Shown here in pieces: positions 43,166-51,556 of a DNA stretch of 64,000 nt. A program made the position numbers and the translations under genes. The notes under the pieces were generated by a model that did no database searches, had not been told where the DNA came from, and worked only from the letters and a program-made list of their open reading frames with translations. Position 1 is the first letter of the stretch. The number at the start of each line of letters is the position of its first letter. The stretch covers positions 248,001 through 312,000 of the forward strand of contig NZ_BAABJG010000021.1 of NCBI RefSeq assembly GCF_039543185.1, written 5' to 3'. The stretch is from Paenibacillus_S vulneris. GTDB taxonomy: Bacteria; Bacillota; Bacilli; Paenibacillales; NBRC-103111.

Positions 43166-43194
43166 ATTATAATGTGCTTTGCTTGTAATCACAA
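43166..43194 (-). promoter_or_regulatory. Sigma-A promoter of the ktrB operon
   Basis: TTGTGA (43189-43194), a 17-bp spacer, TATAAT (43166-43171), just upstream of the riboswitch. Confidence 0.75.
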
Positions 43195-43415
43195 AGTCGC
43201 TTTTACTCGAAAACGGGTAATATTCGGATTATTAGAATACTTAGGATGAAGCTGATAGAGCCGGCGCTTCGCTTTTCAACGATTTTCCCCTTCTTGCTCT
43301 GAATTTCATTGGATTTTGGCCGGGCATGTGTGCTAAGTTTAATGAATACAATGACATATCCTCACCATTTTATAAGCATAATGTAAGCTTCTAATTCTAA
43401 GTAAGGAGACATGGC

Positions 43416-45062
43416 ATGGTAAAACGTCAAACCGACTTCCCTCTTCTCATTTTGGCACTTTTTGGAATTATTTTGTATGTATCGATCGCCGCCATCTCTT
43501 CCTGGCTCCAGGATGAATCGGTTGAGCAAGTACAGGAGGCCTCCCTCCCAACGGTTACGAAGCAGCAGGCAGCAGAGGCGGCCGTCCGGTTCGTTCAGGA
43601 GCGCTTCGGGCTCTCGGCCGATTATCGTACCGGCACCTTGTTTCAGTCTCATTCCGATCGAAGCGGCTATCTGCAAAAAGCGGAGCTGCTCGATGAATAT
43701 GTCAAGCGCTTTGCCGCCTATCCTATCGATTATTTTGAGGTGGAAATTAACGACAATTCGAACCTTGCTACCTATTACGTAGAGGTTAACTTTACCAACT
43801 TAAATATAATGGGCTGGAACGCGTACTACGCTCCCTCGAGCAAAAAGCAGACTGTTGCCTCATTGGGAGACTCATTGGCGATAGCGGAGCAAGCGTTGAA
43901 GGACCAGGGCTACACGCTATCCGATTTCACGAGAATCCATCCGGTAACCGAGCCGGAACCGCCTGTAACGAACGGTCGCGGTATGCCTTACCTATTTGAG
44001 AGTAAAGACAAACAAATAGGAGAAGCCAAGCTTAGGTTAAGCTTGTCGGTAGACGGCGGAAAGGTCACGGCCTTCCATACGGCGTTTTCCATACCTGCGT
44101 CCTTTGCCGAGTGGAAGGAACAGCAGAATGACAATGCTTCCTTGATGACCCGGATTAGTCTCGGAGCTTCTCTCATCATGGCGGCTGCGGCTGTATTCCT
44201 TATGATTCGATACCGTAAAGAATGGACCTTTCGGCGCGGGATCTTTTTAACCTTCATTTTTGTTGCGATTTATATTTTCAACAATTTCAACATGCTTCCG
44301 GCATTCCGGACCATGCATTCCAATGGGCCTTCCGATTGGGGCGCTATGTTTAACCTTTGGTTTATTAATATTGTTACTGTTATCATGGCTGTCAGCGTCT
44401 ATTTTTCGTTTCAGGCGGGACGTCAGCTATGGCAGAGGCAGGGCTGGATTACCTGGCCTGTTTGGAGGGACGAATCCTTTGGGGGGCATATCCGCAGCTC
44501 AATGATTCGGGGGTATTTGCTCTGCATTTTCATCCTGGCCGTGCAGCAAACGTTATTTTTCATAGCGGGCGAATACTTTGATGTCTGGTCCGTGAACGAC
44601 CCTGCCGATTCCGTCCTGAACATGTCATGGCCCGCGGCTTTTCCTCTAATGGCATGGGCAGCGGCGATATCCGAGGAAGCCATCTACCGGCTGTTCGGCA
44701 TCGCCTTCTTCATGAAGCTCGTTCGCAACCGGTTCCTTGCAGTGCTGCTGCCGAGCATGATTTGGGCGCTCAGTCATACGCAGTACCCTATCTACCCGGT
44801 CTATACGCGTTTTATTGAGGTAACGATCATCGGAATCATTTTTGGCTATGCCTTTTTGAAATACAGCTTGATGACCGTACTCTTCGCTCACGCAACGATG
44901 GACAGCATCCTGATGGGCTTGTCGCTATTGGACTTGAAGGGCACGCCGTTTCTCATCACCGGCATCTTCTATATCCTCTTCCCCGGGCTGGTGGGCCTGG
45001 CCGTCGCTTGGCTCCATGCCAAAGCAAAGAGGAACCCTCCGACCCTCCGTACGAGTCATTAG
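43416..45062 (+). CDS. CPBP-family intramembrane metalloprotease (CAAX/Abi type)
   Basis: A 548-residue membrane protein. Residues 8-32 form a first helix; an outside-facing region of ~200 residues (TKQQAAEAAVRFVQERFG) resembles PepSY-like folds; from about 250 on there are eight or so helices with the CPBP core. The glutamate pair sits in ISEEAIYRLFGIAFF, and the metal His residues in LSHTQYPIYPVY and LFAHATMDSI. Such proteases cleave membrane or peptide substrates; bacterial ones include Abi immunity proteins. It has an AAGGAGACATGGC site at the start. Single gene; substrate unknown. Confidence 0.82.
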   Translation: MVKRQTDFPLLILALFGIILYVSIAAISSWLQDESVEQVQEASLPTVTKQQAAEAAVRFVQERFGLSADYRTGTLFQSHSDRSGYLQKAELLDEYVKRFAAYPIDYFEVEINDNSNLATYYVEVNFTNLNIMGWNAYYAPSSKKQTVASLGDSLAIAEQALKDQGYTLSDFTRIHPVTEPEPPVTNGRGMPYLFESKDKQIGEAKLRLSLSVDGGKVTAFHTAFSIPASFAEWKEQQNDNASLMTRISLGASLIMAAAAVFLMIRYRKEWTFRRGIFLTFIFVAIYIFNNFNMLPAFRTMHSNGPSDWGAMFNLWFINIVTVIMAVSVYFSFQAGRQLWQRQGWITWPVWRDESFGGHIRSSMIRGYLLCIFILAVQQTLFFIAGEYFDVWSVNDPADSVLNMSWPAAFPLMAWAAAISEEAIYRLFGIAFFMKLVRNRFLAVLLPSMIWALSHTQYPIYPVYTRFIEVTIIGIIFGYAFLKYSLMTVLFAHATMDSILMGLSLLDLKGTPFLITGIFYILFPGLVGLAVAWLHAKAKRNPPTLRTSH

Positions 45063-45083
45063 ATTCCTCCCGGTTATAATGTC

Positions 45084-45133
45084 AAAAAGCAGGAAGCTTC
45101 CGCCAACCTATTCGATGGCGTTGGCTTCCTGCT
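45084..45133 (-). terminator. uvrC terminator overlapping the coding end
   Basis: AGCAGGAAGC pairs with GCTTCCTGCT (45089-45098 with 45124-45133), with inner CCAAC/GTTGG pairing and a TTTTT tail on the minus strand. Half the stem is inside the last uvrC codons. Confidence 0.8.
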
Positions 45134-47078
45134 GATTTTCTTCACCGCTCTCATCTTCTTGAAGCGGCTCTTCCGTTTCGCCGTTCAGCGACCGCAAAAT
45201 TTGCGAAGCCAGCTTTTCCCCGATTCCAAGAGGCCGGAAATCCTCAATGCCGGCTTCTTTTATTTTTTTAAGAGAGCCGAAGTGCTTCAAGAGCGCCTTG
45301 CGCCGCTTCTCCCCGATGCCTGGAATGGAATCCAGAGTCGATACGACCATCGACTTCGCGCGCGTCTCCCGATGGAAGGTGATCGCGAAACGGTGGACCT
45401 CATCTTGAATCCGCTGGAGCAAGTAAAATTCCTGGCTGTCCCTGGGAAGCGGAACGACCTCGGGCGGGTCTCCCGTCATCAGCTCCGCCGTTTTATGCTT
45501 GGCGTCCTTAACAAGGCCGCAGACCGGGATATATAGCCCCAGCTCATTTTCAAGCACATCGACGGCCGCCGAAATCTGCCCTTTGCCGCCGTCCACGACG
45601 ATAAGATCCGGCATTGGCAGGTTTTCTTTAAGTACCCGTTCGTATCTCCGGCGAATAACCTCACGCATCGTTTCGTAGTCGTCCGGCCCTTGCACCGTGC
45701 GAATCTTGTATTTGCGGTATTCCTTGCGGTCCGGCTTGCCGTCCGTAAACACGACCATGGCCGATACGGGATCGGAGCCCTGGATGTTGGAGTTATCGAA
45801 GGCCTCGATACGGTGAATCATCCCGGTACCGAGCCATTCGCCCAAATTTTCCACCGCTTTGACCGTACGCTGTTCGTCTCTCTCAATAAGCCGGAATTTC
45901 TCCTCCAGCCCGACGCGGGCGTTATCGCACGCCATATGAACCATATTTTTTTTCAAGCCGCGTCGCGGGATATGGACCTTCACCTTAAGCCAGCTCTCCA
46001 GCGCTTCCTTGACGTCGGTCTTCATTCCTTCGGCGAGCCCCGCAGGTTCCTCTTCGCTGGAGGATTCCGGAGCTTCGGCGCCCGCTGCGTTCGCTTCCTG
46101 CTCTTGCTCCGGCTCCGCAGGCAGGAAGACCTCCCTCGGCAGGGCGGGGTTATCGCTGTAATACTGCGTGACGAAGGAAACGAAATCCTCGTATTCCTCG
46201 CCGTAATAAGGGAACATCGAGGCGCGCCGCTCGATCAGCTTCCCTTGGCGCATGTACAGAATTTGGACGCACATCCAGCCCTTATCCACCGCGTAGCCGA
46301 ATACATCCCGGTCCACAATATCGTGGGTTGTAATCTTCTGCTTCTCCATGACCGCGTCGATATGAACTATATGATCGCGCAGCTCCTTGGCCCGTTCGAA
46401 ATTAAGCTCCTCCGCCGCCTCATGCATTTTGCGGGTCAAATCCTGCTTAATTTCATCGTGCCCCCCGTTCAAGAACCGGGTAATCTCCTGCACCATCCGG
46501 TCATATTCTTCCTGAGCGACCTCGTACTCGCACGGGGCAACGCATTGCCCCAGGTGGTAATACAGACAGACGCGCTCCGGCAGCGTCTTGCATTTGCGGA
46601 GCGGATACAGCCGGTCTAACAGCTTCTTCGTCTGCTGTGCAGCAAAGGCGTTCGGGTAAGGGCCGAAATATTTGCCCTTGTCCTTATACACCTTGCGGGT
46701 CACCTCGAGCCGCGGATGCTTCTCATTCGTTATCTTGATGTACGGGAACGACTTGTCATCCTTAAGCAGCACGTTATAGCGGGGATAATACTGCTTGATC
46801 AGGTTACACTCAAGTATTAATGCCTCTACGTTGCTGGCCGTTACTATATATTCAAAGTCGGCGATCTCATTGACCAGAGCCTGCGTCTTGGCGCTGTGGC
46901 TTCCTGTAAAATAGGAGCGGACCCGGTTGCGCAGCACCTTGGCCTTACCGACATAAATCACCTTGTCGTCTTTATTCTTCATCAAGTAACAGCCTGGCTT
47001 CTCCGGCAGCAGAGCCAGCTTGTTACGGATCGCTTCGTTTCGCCGCTTGCGCTCCTGTTCCTCCTCGTGCATCGTCAT
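45108..47078 (-). CDS. uvrC: Excinuclease ABC subunit C
   Basis: A 656-residue nucleotide-excision-repair nuclease that makes both incisions around a UvrB-bound lesion. The N-terminal GIY-YIG domain (PGCYLMKNKDDKVIYVGKAK), the UVR helix pair that binds UvrB (EAAEELNFERAKELRDH), the RNase-H-like 5' nuclease (DNSNIQGSDPVSAMVVF, LIVVDGGKGQ) and the C-terminal helix-hairpin-helix (LDSIPGIGEKRRKALLKHFG) are all complete. A Glu-rich insertion at about residues 325-355 is a lineage feature. AAAGGAGATAGG precedes the start. Downstream of trxA. Confidence 0.97.
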   Translation of the reverse strand: MTMHEEEQERKRRNEAIRNKLALLPEKPGCYLMKNKDDKVIYVGKAKVLRNRVRSYFTGSHSAKTQALVNEIADFEYIVTASNVEALILECNLIKQYYPRYNVLLKDDKSFPYIKITNEKHPRLEVTRKVYKDKGKYFGPYPNAFAAQQTKKLLDRLYPLRKCKTLPERVCLYYHLGQCVAPCEYEVAQEEYDRMVQEITRFLNGGHDEIKQDLTRKMHEAAEELNFERAKELRDHIVHIDAVMEKQKITTHDIVDRDVFGYAVDKGWMCVQILYMRQGKLIERRASMFPYYGEEYEDFVSFVTQYYSDNPALPREVFLPAEPEQEQEANAAGAEAPESSSEEEPAGLAEGMKTDVKEALESWLKVKVHIPRRGLKKNMVHMACDNARVGLEEKFRLIERDEQRTVKAVENLGEWLGTGMIHRIEAFDNSNIQGSDPVSAMVVFTDGKPDRKEYRKYKIRTVQGPDDYETMREVIRRRYERVLKENLPMPDLIVVDGGKGQISAAVDVLENELGLYIPVCGLVKDAKHKTAELMTGDPPEVVPLPRDSQEFYLLQRIQDEVHRFAITFHRETRAKSMVVSTLDSIPGIGEKRRKALLKHFGSLKKIKEAGIEDFRPLGIGEKLASQILRSLNGETEEPLQEDESGEENQQEANAIE

Positions 47079-47136
47079 CGCGACCTATCTCCTTTCTCAC
47101 AACTATCCCATGAACATGACGTTGCTTCCTTCTTAG

Positions 47137-47190
47137 GCATAAGCAATCCTCCAAGGATGCGGTGGAAGCCTGCTTGGCATTGTCTTATGC
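47137..47190 (-). other. Structured leader upstream of uvrC
   Basis: GCATAAG-CAAT pairs with ATTG-T-CTTATGC, and inside them CCAAG with CTTGG. It lies between the trxA terminator and uvrC, without a T tail, so it is not a simple terminator. Confidence 0.35.
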
Positions 47191-47195
47191 AACAA

Positions 47196-47240
47196 AAAAA
47201 GCTCTTTTCCAGCATAGCAGAAAAAGAGCTTTTTCTCATT
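47196..47240 (-). terminator. trxA terminator
   Basis: AAAAAGCTCTTTT (47196-47208) pairs with AAAAGAGCTTTTT (47222-47234). T-rich on either strand. Confidence 0.85.
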
Positions 47241-47261
47241 AACAGTTTTCGTTAGAAAACA

Positions 47262-47579
47262 TTATTGATTGCGGGTTACAACGTTTTTCAAAGCGTCCTT
47301 CGATTGGAAGCCTACCACTTTATCAACCGGTTGTCCGTCTTTGAACACGATCAATGTAGGGATGCTCATAACTCCAAAACGGGATGCGGACTCAGGATTG
47401 TCATCCACGTTCACTTTAGCGATTTTCACGCTGTCCCCCAATTCTTGATCAAGCTCTTCCAATACAGGAGCGATCATTTTGCAAGGTCCGCACCAAGGCG
47501 CCCAGAAATCAACAAGAACCGTACCGGATCCTTCAACTTCATTCTTGAAGGATTGGTCCGTAACATTAACGATAGCCAT
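47262..47579 (-). CDS. trxA: Thioredoxin
   Basis: A 105-residue thioredoxin with the active site W29-C30-G-P-C33 and the conserved cis-Pro in MSIPTLIVFKDG. It reduces protein disulfides in the cytoplasm with electrons from thioredoxin reductase. Length and sequence follow Bacillus TrxA. It has its own promoter (47630-47657), a GGTGGAAGGAG site and a terminator. Confidence 0.96.
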   Translation of the reverse strand: MAIVNVTDQSFKNEVEGSGTVLVDFWAPWCGPCKMIAPVLEELDQELGDSVKIAKVNVDDNPESASRFGVMSIPTLIVFKDGQPVDKVVGFQSKDALKNVVTRNQ

Positions 47580-47629
47580 CGTATGTCTTCTCCTTCCACC
47601 GGATAAAATAAAATGTTGTCAACAAGTAA

Positions 47630-47657
47630 AGTATACCACAATACCCCCTATTTTCAA
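47630..47657 (-). promoter_or_regulatory. Sigma-A promoter of trxA
   Basis: TTGAAA (47652-47657), a 16-bp spacer, TATACT (47630-47635), about 50 bp before the start. Confidence 0.75.
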
Positions 47658-47750
47658 CCGCCGCCCGACTCGTCCATCTGTTGCCATCCATGAGCGGCTT
47701 TACCCTGTACTCATTTTGAAAAACGTCGCATAATTGTCACTTTCCCCTGC

Positions 47751-47780
47751 TTTACAATTATCTTCGTATTTGGGTATACT
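47751..47780 (+). promoter_or_regulatory. Promoter of the small membrane protein gene at 47842
   Basis: TTTACA (47751-47756), an 18-bp spacer, TATACT (47775-47780). Confidence 0.55.
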
Positions 47781-47841
47781 ATTCGTAATTAGGACTATGC
47801 ACAAGACTTTCCTACGGAAATTCTTAAGGAGGAAATCAATA

Positions 47842-47988
47842 ATGAGCGATCCAAAGCATCCTGAACTTCATGTGATGGAAGAACCAACCAACGACTTTTT
47901 GGACGTTGCAATCGGCTTCGGCGTATTCTTCGGTGTTCTTCTGCTGATTGCTGTAGTCGCAACCGTTGTTCAGGTTATGACTCGCTAA
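47842..47988 (+). CDS. Small single-helix membrane protein (YqzM-like)
   Basis: A 48-residue protein with a perfect AAGGAGG site 9 bases before the ATG, its own promoter and a terminator. The first 22 residues are polar (MSDPKHPELHVMEEPTNDF); residues about 23-46 form one hydrophobic helix (FGVFFGVLLLIAVVATVVQV). Small Paenibacillus proteins with this HVxEEPxxDFxDVxxGFG pattern are often named YqzM family, a name without known function. I am sure it is a gene, less so of the family. Confidence 0.7.
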   Translation: MSDPKHPELHVMEEPTNDFLDVAIGFGVFFGVLLLIAVVATVVQVMTR

Positions 47989-48001
47989 TAGGTTATCAAA
48001 G

Positions 48002-48038
48002 GTCTGTCCAGCTGACACAAGCGGGGCAGGCTTTTTTA
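48002..48038 (+). terminator. Terminator after the YqzM-like gene
   Basis: GTCTGTCC pairs with GGGGCAGGC (two G-T pairs), followed by TTTTTT. Confidence 0.65.
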
Positions 48039-48096
48039 TTTTGCAAGAACGGCTGGCGAATGCAAATCAATGACGAACCTTATATCACCAATGTCA

Positions 48097-49500
48097 CTAA
48101 GTAACGGATTTGCTGTCCATTACTCTGTCCTTAGCCATTTTAGCTGCTCGCCCAAATTGTACATAATACAATGCAACCATCATAACGACCAGAATAGCCA
48201 GTACCAGAAAAATGTCGCTATATACGAATGTAGTGCTGTTTTGAGGTATCGGATTGAAGTGAACGGTCGAAGTGCCGAAATCCAGTACCTTGCCGATGGC
48301 AGCGGCAGATGCAGCCGAAGAAATAAAAGTGATCATGGAGAACAATCCCATTCCTACTCCTATATGCTCTTTGGGCAGCGCTCGTGAAACGGTGTTCGAC
48401 ATCGCAATTTGCATGAACGATTGACCAAGGACACCGAAAATGAGAAAGATCGCAATAAAGACTGGCGACATGCCTACGACGGAAGACAAACAAACGAAAC
48501 CGATAATAAGAAGTGCTGCTGCTGTATACACAAGAAACGGATTTCCCTTTTCATCAGCTAACTTGCCGCCTCGCCGACCCAAAATCGCTGCCATTATGGC
48601 TGACGGTAACATAACCATTCCAATGAAAACCGGTGACAAATGGTTTACAGAAGAAAGCAGCTGAGGTGTGACGAATGGAATAGCAAAGCTAATCCCAATC
48701 ATGACGAAAGTAATAATCAGACCGAATGAAAACGGTTTATTTCGAAAAATAGCCGGGTCTATAAACGGCGCTGTGGCTAAGCGTATACGTAATAAGAAAA
48801 GAATAAAAGAAATAGCACCCGCTGCAGCAACCCAAATATTTTCTTGAGTTAATGCCAGTAGTAGAAGGGCTACTGTGCCCGCCAAAAGTGATCCGCCAAT
48901 AAAATCCATTTTGCTGGCGACTCCCTTTTCATCCTCTAAATATTTCCGATACATCGGCAGCGTAAACAGCGATAAAAGCGAAATCACAAATAAAACCCGC
49001 CAGTTCCACGTACTGCTCACCACCCCGGCAATGATTGGACCGAGTGCCAAACCTAGTGCGTATCCGATTGCGACGGTACCCAGTGCACGACCGCGCCTTT
49101 CAGGTGAAAAGTAACGGACTGGCACGATCATTGTAACCGCTGGAATGACCGCTGCACCCGCTGCCTGCACAATTCGTCCCACAATGACCATCCAATATTG
49201 AGTAGCGACGAGACCTACAACAGACCCCATAGCAAAAAATAGCAGACCAAATGTCAGCAAATTCTTCAAGCTGTATCTGTCTGTCAATTTTCCGTAAGTT
49301 ACCGAGCCAATTGCATATACAATCATATAGCCCGTAATGATCCAGCTCCCTTGTGACGGCGAGAGCTGAAACTGATTATTGATAATCGGAAGTGCAACAT
49401 TAAACATGGTTGCATTCATGACGGAGATAATGAGCGTAAAGACAAGAATACCAAGTAATAACTCTCCTGCATTCTTTTGAATACTATGATTGGTTTGCAT
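48097..49500 (-). CDS. MFS drug:H+ antiporter, DHA2 14-helix (Tet(L)/Tet(K)-like)
   Basis: A 467-residue exporter with about 14 hydrophobic segments. YAIGSVTYGKLTDRYSLKNLL is motif A, GRIVQAAGAAVIPAVTMIVP is motif B, and ALGLALGPIIAG is motif C. The whole N-terminal half follows Tet(L)/Tet(K) of Bacillus and Staphylococcus in order and spacing. It probably exports drugs, and Tet(L)-type proteins also exchange Na+/K+ for protons. Whether it acts on tetracycline cannot be told from sequence alone. No ribosome-stalling leader was recognised upstream. Confidence 0.87.
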   Translation of the reverse strand: MQTNHSIQKNAGELLLGILVFTLIISVMNATMFNVALPIINNQFQLSPSQGSWIITGYMIVYAIGSVTYGKLTDRYSLKNLLTFGLLFFAMGSVVGLVATQYWMVIVGRIVQAAGAAVIPAVTMIVPVRYFSPERRGRALGTVAIGYALGLALGPIIAGVVSSTWNWRVLFVISLLSLFTLPMYRKYLEDEKGVASKMDFIGGSLLAGTVALLLLALTQENIWVAAAGAISFILFLLRIRLATAPFIDPAIFRNKPFSFGLIITFVMIGISFAIPFVTPQLLSSVNHLSPVFIGMVMLPSAIMAAILGRRGGKLADEKGNPFLVYTAAALLIIGFVCLSSVVGMSPVFIAIFLIFGVLGQSFMQIAMSNTVSRALPKEHIGVGMGLFSMITFISSAASAAAIGKVLDFGTSTVHFNPIPQNSTTFVYSDIFLVLAILVVMMVALYYVQFGRAAKMAKDRVMDSKSVT

Positions 49501-49592
49501 TGGAATGCCTCTTTTCTATAGGACAAAACAGCCCTGCTGAAGCAGCGCTTCTGTTTTTCCTTTGATTGACAAATTTATCACGCTGTGAAACT

Positions 49593-49631
49593 GGAAGCAT
49601 TTCTTTGCCGCAATGGCAAAGAAATACTTCC
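49593..49631. other. Long near-perfect hairpin of unknown role
   Basis: GGAAG-C-ATTTCTTTGCC pairs with GGCAAAGAAAT-A-CTTCC around GCAAT: 16 of 17 pairs. No T run follows on either strand, so it is not a standard terminator. It lies between the MFS gene and a broken small gene. Confidence 0.5.
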
Positions 49632-49649
49632 AAAGTTCCGACGGGTTAT

Positions 49650-49891
49650 TCAGGGTAATTTGAAATTGATTTTGTTTTTGATTTTGCTCCCACAGCCGCA
49701 AATGATCGTATGCTTCAAAATTTTAATTGGCTGCTGGCACATGGGGCACACACTTTGATGAATCGGATCGTTCAGTTTCACTGCTTCCTCCGTACTTGAC
49801 GTTGTTTCGCTTGGAGCATTGGGGATTCCCGCCCCGTTGCTGTATGTAGGCATCAACACAAGCACGCATACCACAACCAATTTTTATTCAT
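49650..49891 (-). pseudogene. Small secreted zinc-ribbon-like protein, frameshifted in a poly-A run
   Basis: An ATG at 49891 with a strong AGGAG site begins MNKN and then soon stops. One base more in the run of five A (49881-49885) would give MNKKLVVVCVLVLMPTYSNG, a perfect signal peptide running straight into the open frame at 49650-49880. That frame continues through a Thr/Ser-rich spacer to SVCPMCQQPIKILKHTII and CGCGSKI, two Cys pairs like a zinc ribbon. As given, the protein cannot be made from the natural start; a TTG at 49880 would be a poor alternative. A real indel or a base-calling slip are both possible. Confidence 0.45.
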
Positions 49892-49923
49892 GTCATCATC
49901 TCCTATGACCCCAATATCTTGGG

Positions 49924-50457
49924 TTACTTGACTTCCCCTGTTGCCACGAGAACGGCTCTTCCCAACGTATGGCTCTGCATGGTGAATCCTAAGAGAGCCG
50001 GCGTGGAGTTAGAGTCGACGCCGACATTCTCAACATCCAGCGCATGAACGACAAAATAATACCGATGGGGACCGTGTCCCGCTGGAGGCGCCGCACCGAT
50101 AAACCGTTCGAGCCGCAAATCGTTCGGCAGCTGCAAGGCGCCTTGCGGTAAGCCGCTGCCTTGCTCGTCGCCTGCGCCGGTTGGCAGTTCGGTGACGCTG
50201 GCAGGGATGTTGATGACGGCCCAGTGCCAGAGGCCCGATCCGGTCGGTGCGTCCGGGTCATACGCGGTGACGGCAAAACTCTTCGTCCCTTCGGGCGCAC
50301 CCGACCATTTCAAATGGGGCGAAAGATCTTGTCCGCCCTCCACTCCTGACATCGCCGAATATTGCTGAGGCGATAAAGGAAGGCCCTCCGCAATGTCGTT
50401 GCTCGTCACCTGAAAAACGGCGACTTCCGGAAATTTGGCAAATGGGTTGTTACTCAC
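49924..50457 (-). CDS. YbhB/YbcL-type phosphatidylethanolamine-binding-like protein
   Basis: A 177-residue PEBP-fold protein. The anion-binding pocket motifs are seen: DLSPHLKWSGAPEGTKSFAV, AYDPDAPTGSGLWHWAVINIP and PPAGHGPHRYYFVVHALD. Bacterial members are small cytoplasmic proteins of unknown ligand, sometimes called Raf-kinase-inhibitor-like. The end (MQSHTLGRAVLVATGEVK) is typical as well. It is divergent from a GntR regulator gene with 177 bp between them, so that regulator may control it. Confidence 0.9.
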   Translation of the reverse strand: MSNNPFAKFPEVAVFQVTSNDIAEGLPLSPQQYSAMSGVEGGQDLSPHLKWSGAPEGTKSFAVTAYDPDAPTGSGLWHWAVINIPASVTELPTGAGDEQGSGLPQGALQLPNDLRLERFIGAAPPAGHGPHRYYFVVHALDVENVGVDSNSTPALLGFTMQSHTLGRAVLVATGEVK

Positions 50458-50634
50458 TGTAAATTACCTCCTTTTTTTGAATACAATTCGATTATATTCA
50501 TAAGAATCGATTCTGTAAATACAAATCGATTAATTATTTAATTATCGAATTTCACTCTTGTTTTTTTATAGATTTCGGTGTAAATTATTTAAACGTGTAT
50601 AATCTCGATGTGCATGAAGGATGGTGTCGGCTTA

Positions 50635-51300
50635 ATGGCCAAAAGAAACGGTTCGTCCACTTTAAGCGAAAATGTCACGAAGAAGCTGCAGTCCGATATT
50701 CTGACCGGACAATATGAACCGGGCTCTCCATTAACCGTTTCAGAATTAGCCAAGGGCTTCGCTGTCTCGGTTGCAGTCGTTCGAGAAGCACTAACCCGGT
50801 TGGCGACCCAAGGCCTCGTCCTGCAAAACCCGAATCACGGATTTTCAGTGAAAACGGTGTCAGAAGAAGAACTGAAAAGCATCATAGAGGCGCGGTTGAT
50901 CAATGAATCCGCAGCATTACGCCTGTCTATCGCCCATGGCGATCTCACATGGGAATCCGGTGTAATCGCCGTTCACCACAAATTGTCGCAAACGCCAGAG
51001 TACAAGGAAGTGAATCAAAAGCTTGCCGTTAGCGAAGAATGGTCTGATCTCCACCGTCAATTTCATTACGAACTCATCGCGGCATGTCCAAATCCGGTTC
51101 TTCTGGATATTTGCAGACGCCTCTGGGAATTAAGCGAATTTTATCGGCATTGTTCGGTCCCGCAGCAGTCCGTTCGTGATGGCCGCGCCGAACATAAGGC
51201 GTTAACAGATGCCGTTCTTAACCGCGACAGCGATCTTGCCGTCGAGATCTTTAAAGCTCATATCCAACTCACCGCGGAAATCGTCCTTGACAACCGATAA
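50635..51300 (+). CDS. GntR-family regulator, FadR/FCD type
   Basis: A 221-residue regulator. The N-terminal winged helix (LQSDILTGQYEPGSPLTVSELAK and VSVAVVREALTRLATQGLV) belongs to GntR, and the C-terminal all-helical FCD domain (IIEARLINESAALRLSI, DLHRQFHYELIAAC, EHKALTDAVLNRD) carries the Asp/His residues that bind metal and carboxylate effectors. The start is the ATG at 50635 after AAGGATGG; an upstream Met at 50608 is less likely. The divergent PEBP gene is a candidate target. Confidence 0.87.
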   Translation: MAKRNGSSTLSENVTKKLQSDILTGQYEPGSPLTVSELAKGFAVSVAVVREALTRLATQGLVLQNPNHGFSVKTVSEEELKSIIEARLINESAALRLSIAHGDLTWESGVIAVHHKLSQTPEYKEVNQKLAVSEEWSDLHRQFHYELIAACPNPVLLDICRRLWELSEFYRHCSVPQQSVRDGRAEHKALTDAVLNRDSDLAVEIFKAHIQLTAEIVLDNR

Positions 51301-51420
51301 ACGGTTATGCCTACAAATCGCCGCCTAACCCAAATCCGTTTTAGACAAATATAAAATAACCCCACAAAGTGGGGCCTTGGCCTCGAAGCTGATTCAGGTA
51401 TAAAAATTCTATACTATAAA

Positions 51421-51462
51421 AAAAGAAGCAGCTGCTCTAGGGCAACTGCTTCTTTTTTTATA
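51421..51462. terminator. Bidirectional terminator between gntR and dnaI
   Basis: AAGAAGCAG-C-TGC pairs with GCA-A-CTGCTTCTT around TCTAGG; A and T runs flank both sides. Confidence 0.85.
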
Positions 51463-51556
51463 TTAGCGCAGGATCGACAGATCTGATCCATGACTTCATT
51501 TTCTCCGAACAACCAATCGGCAGCTTACGCCGGCATGACCTGCCCGTATTTCGATA

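Noticed and set aside
45690..46619. 309-codon open frame on the plus strand
   Set aside because: Antisense to uvrC; no recognisable domain.
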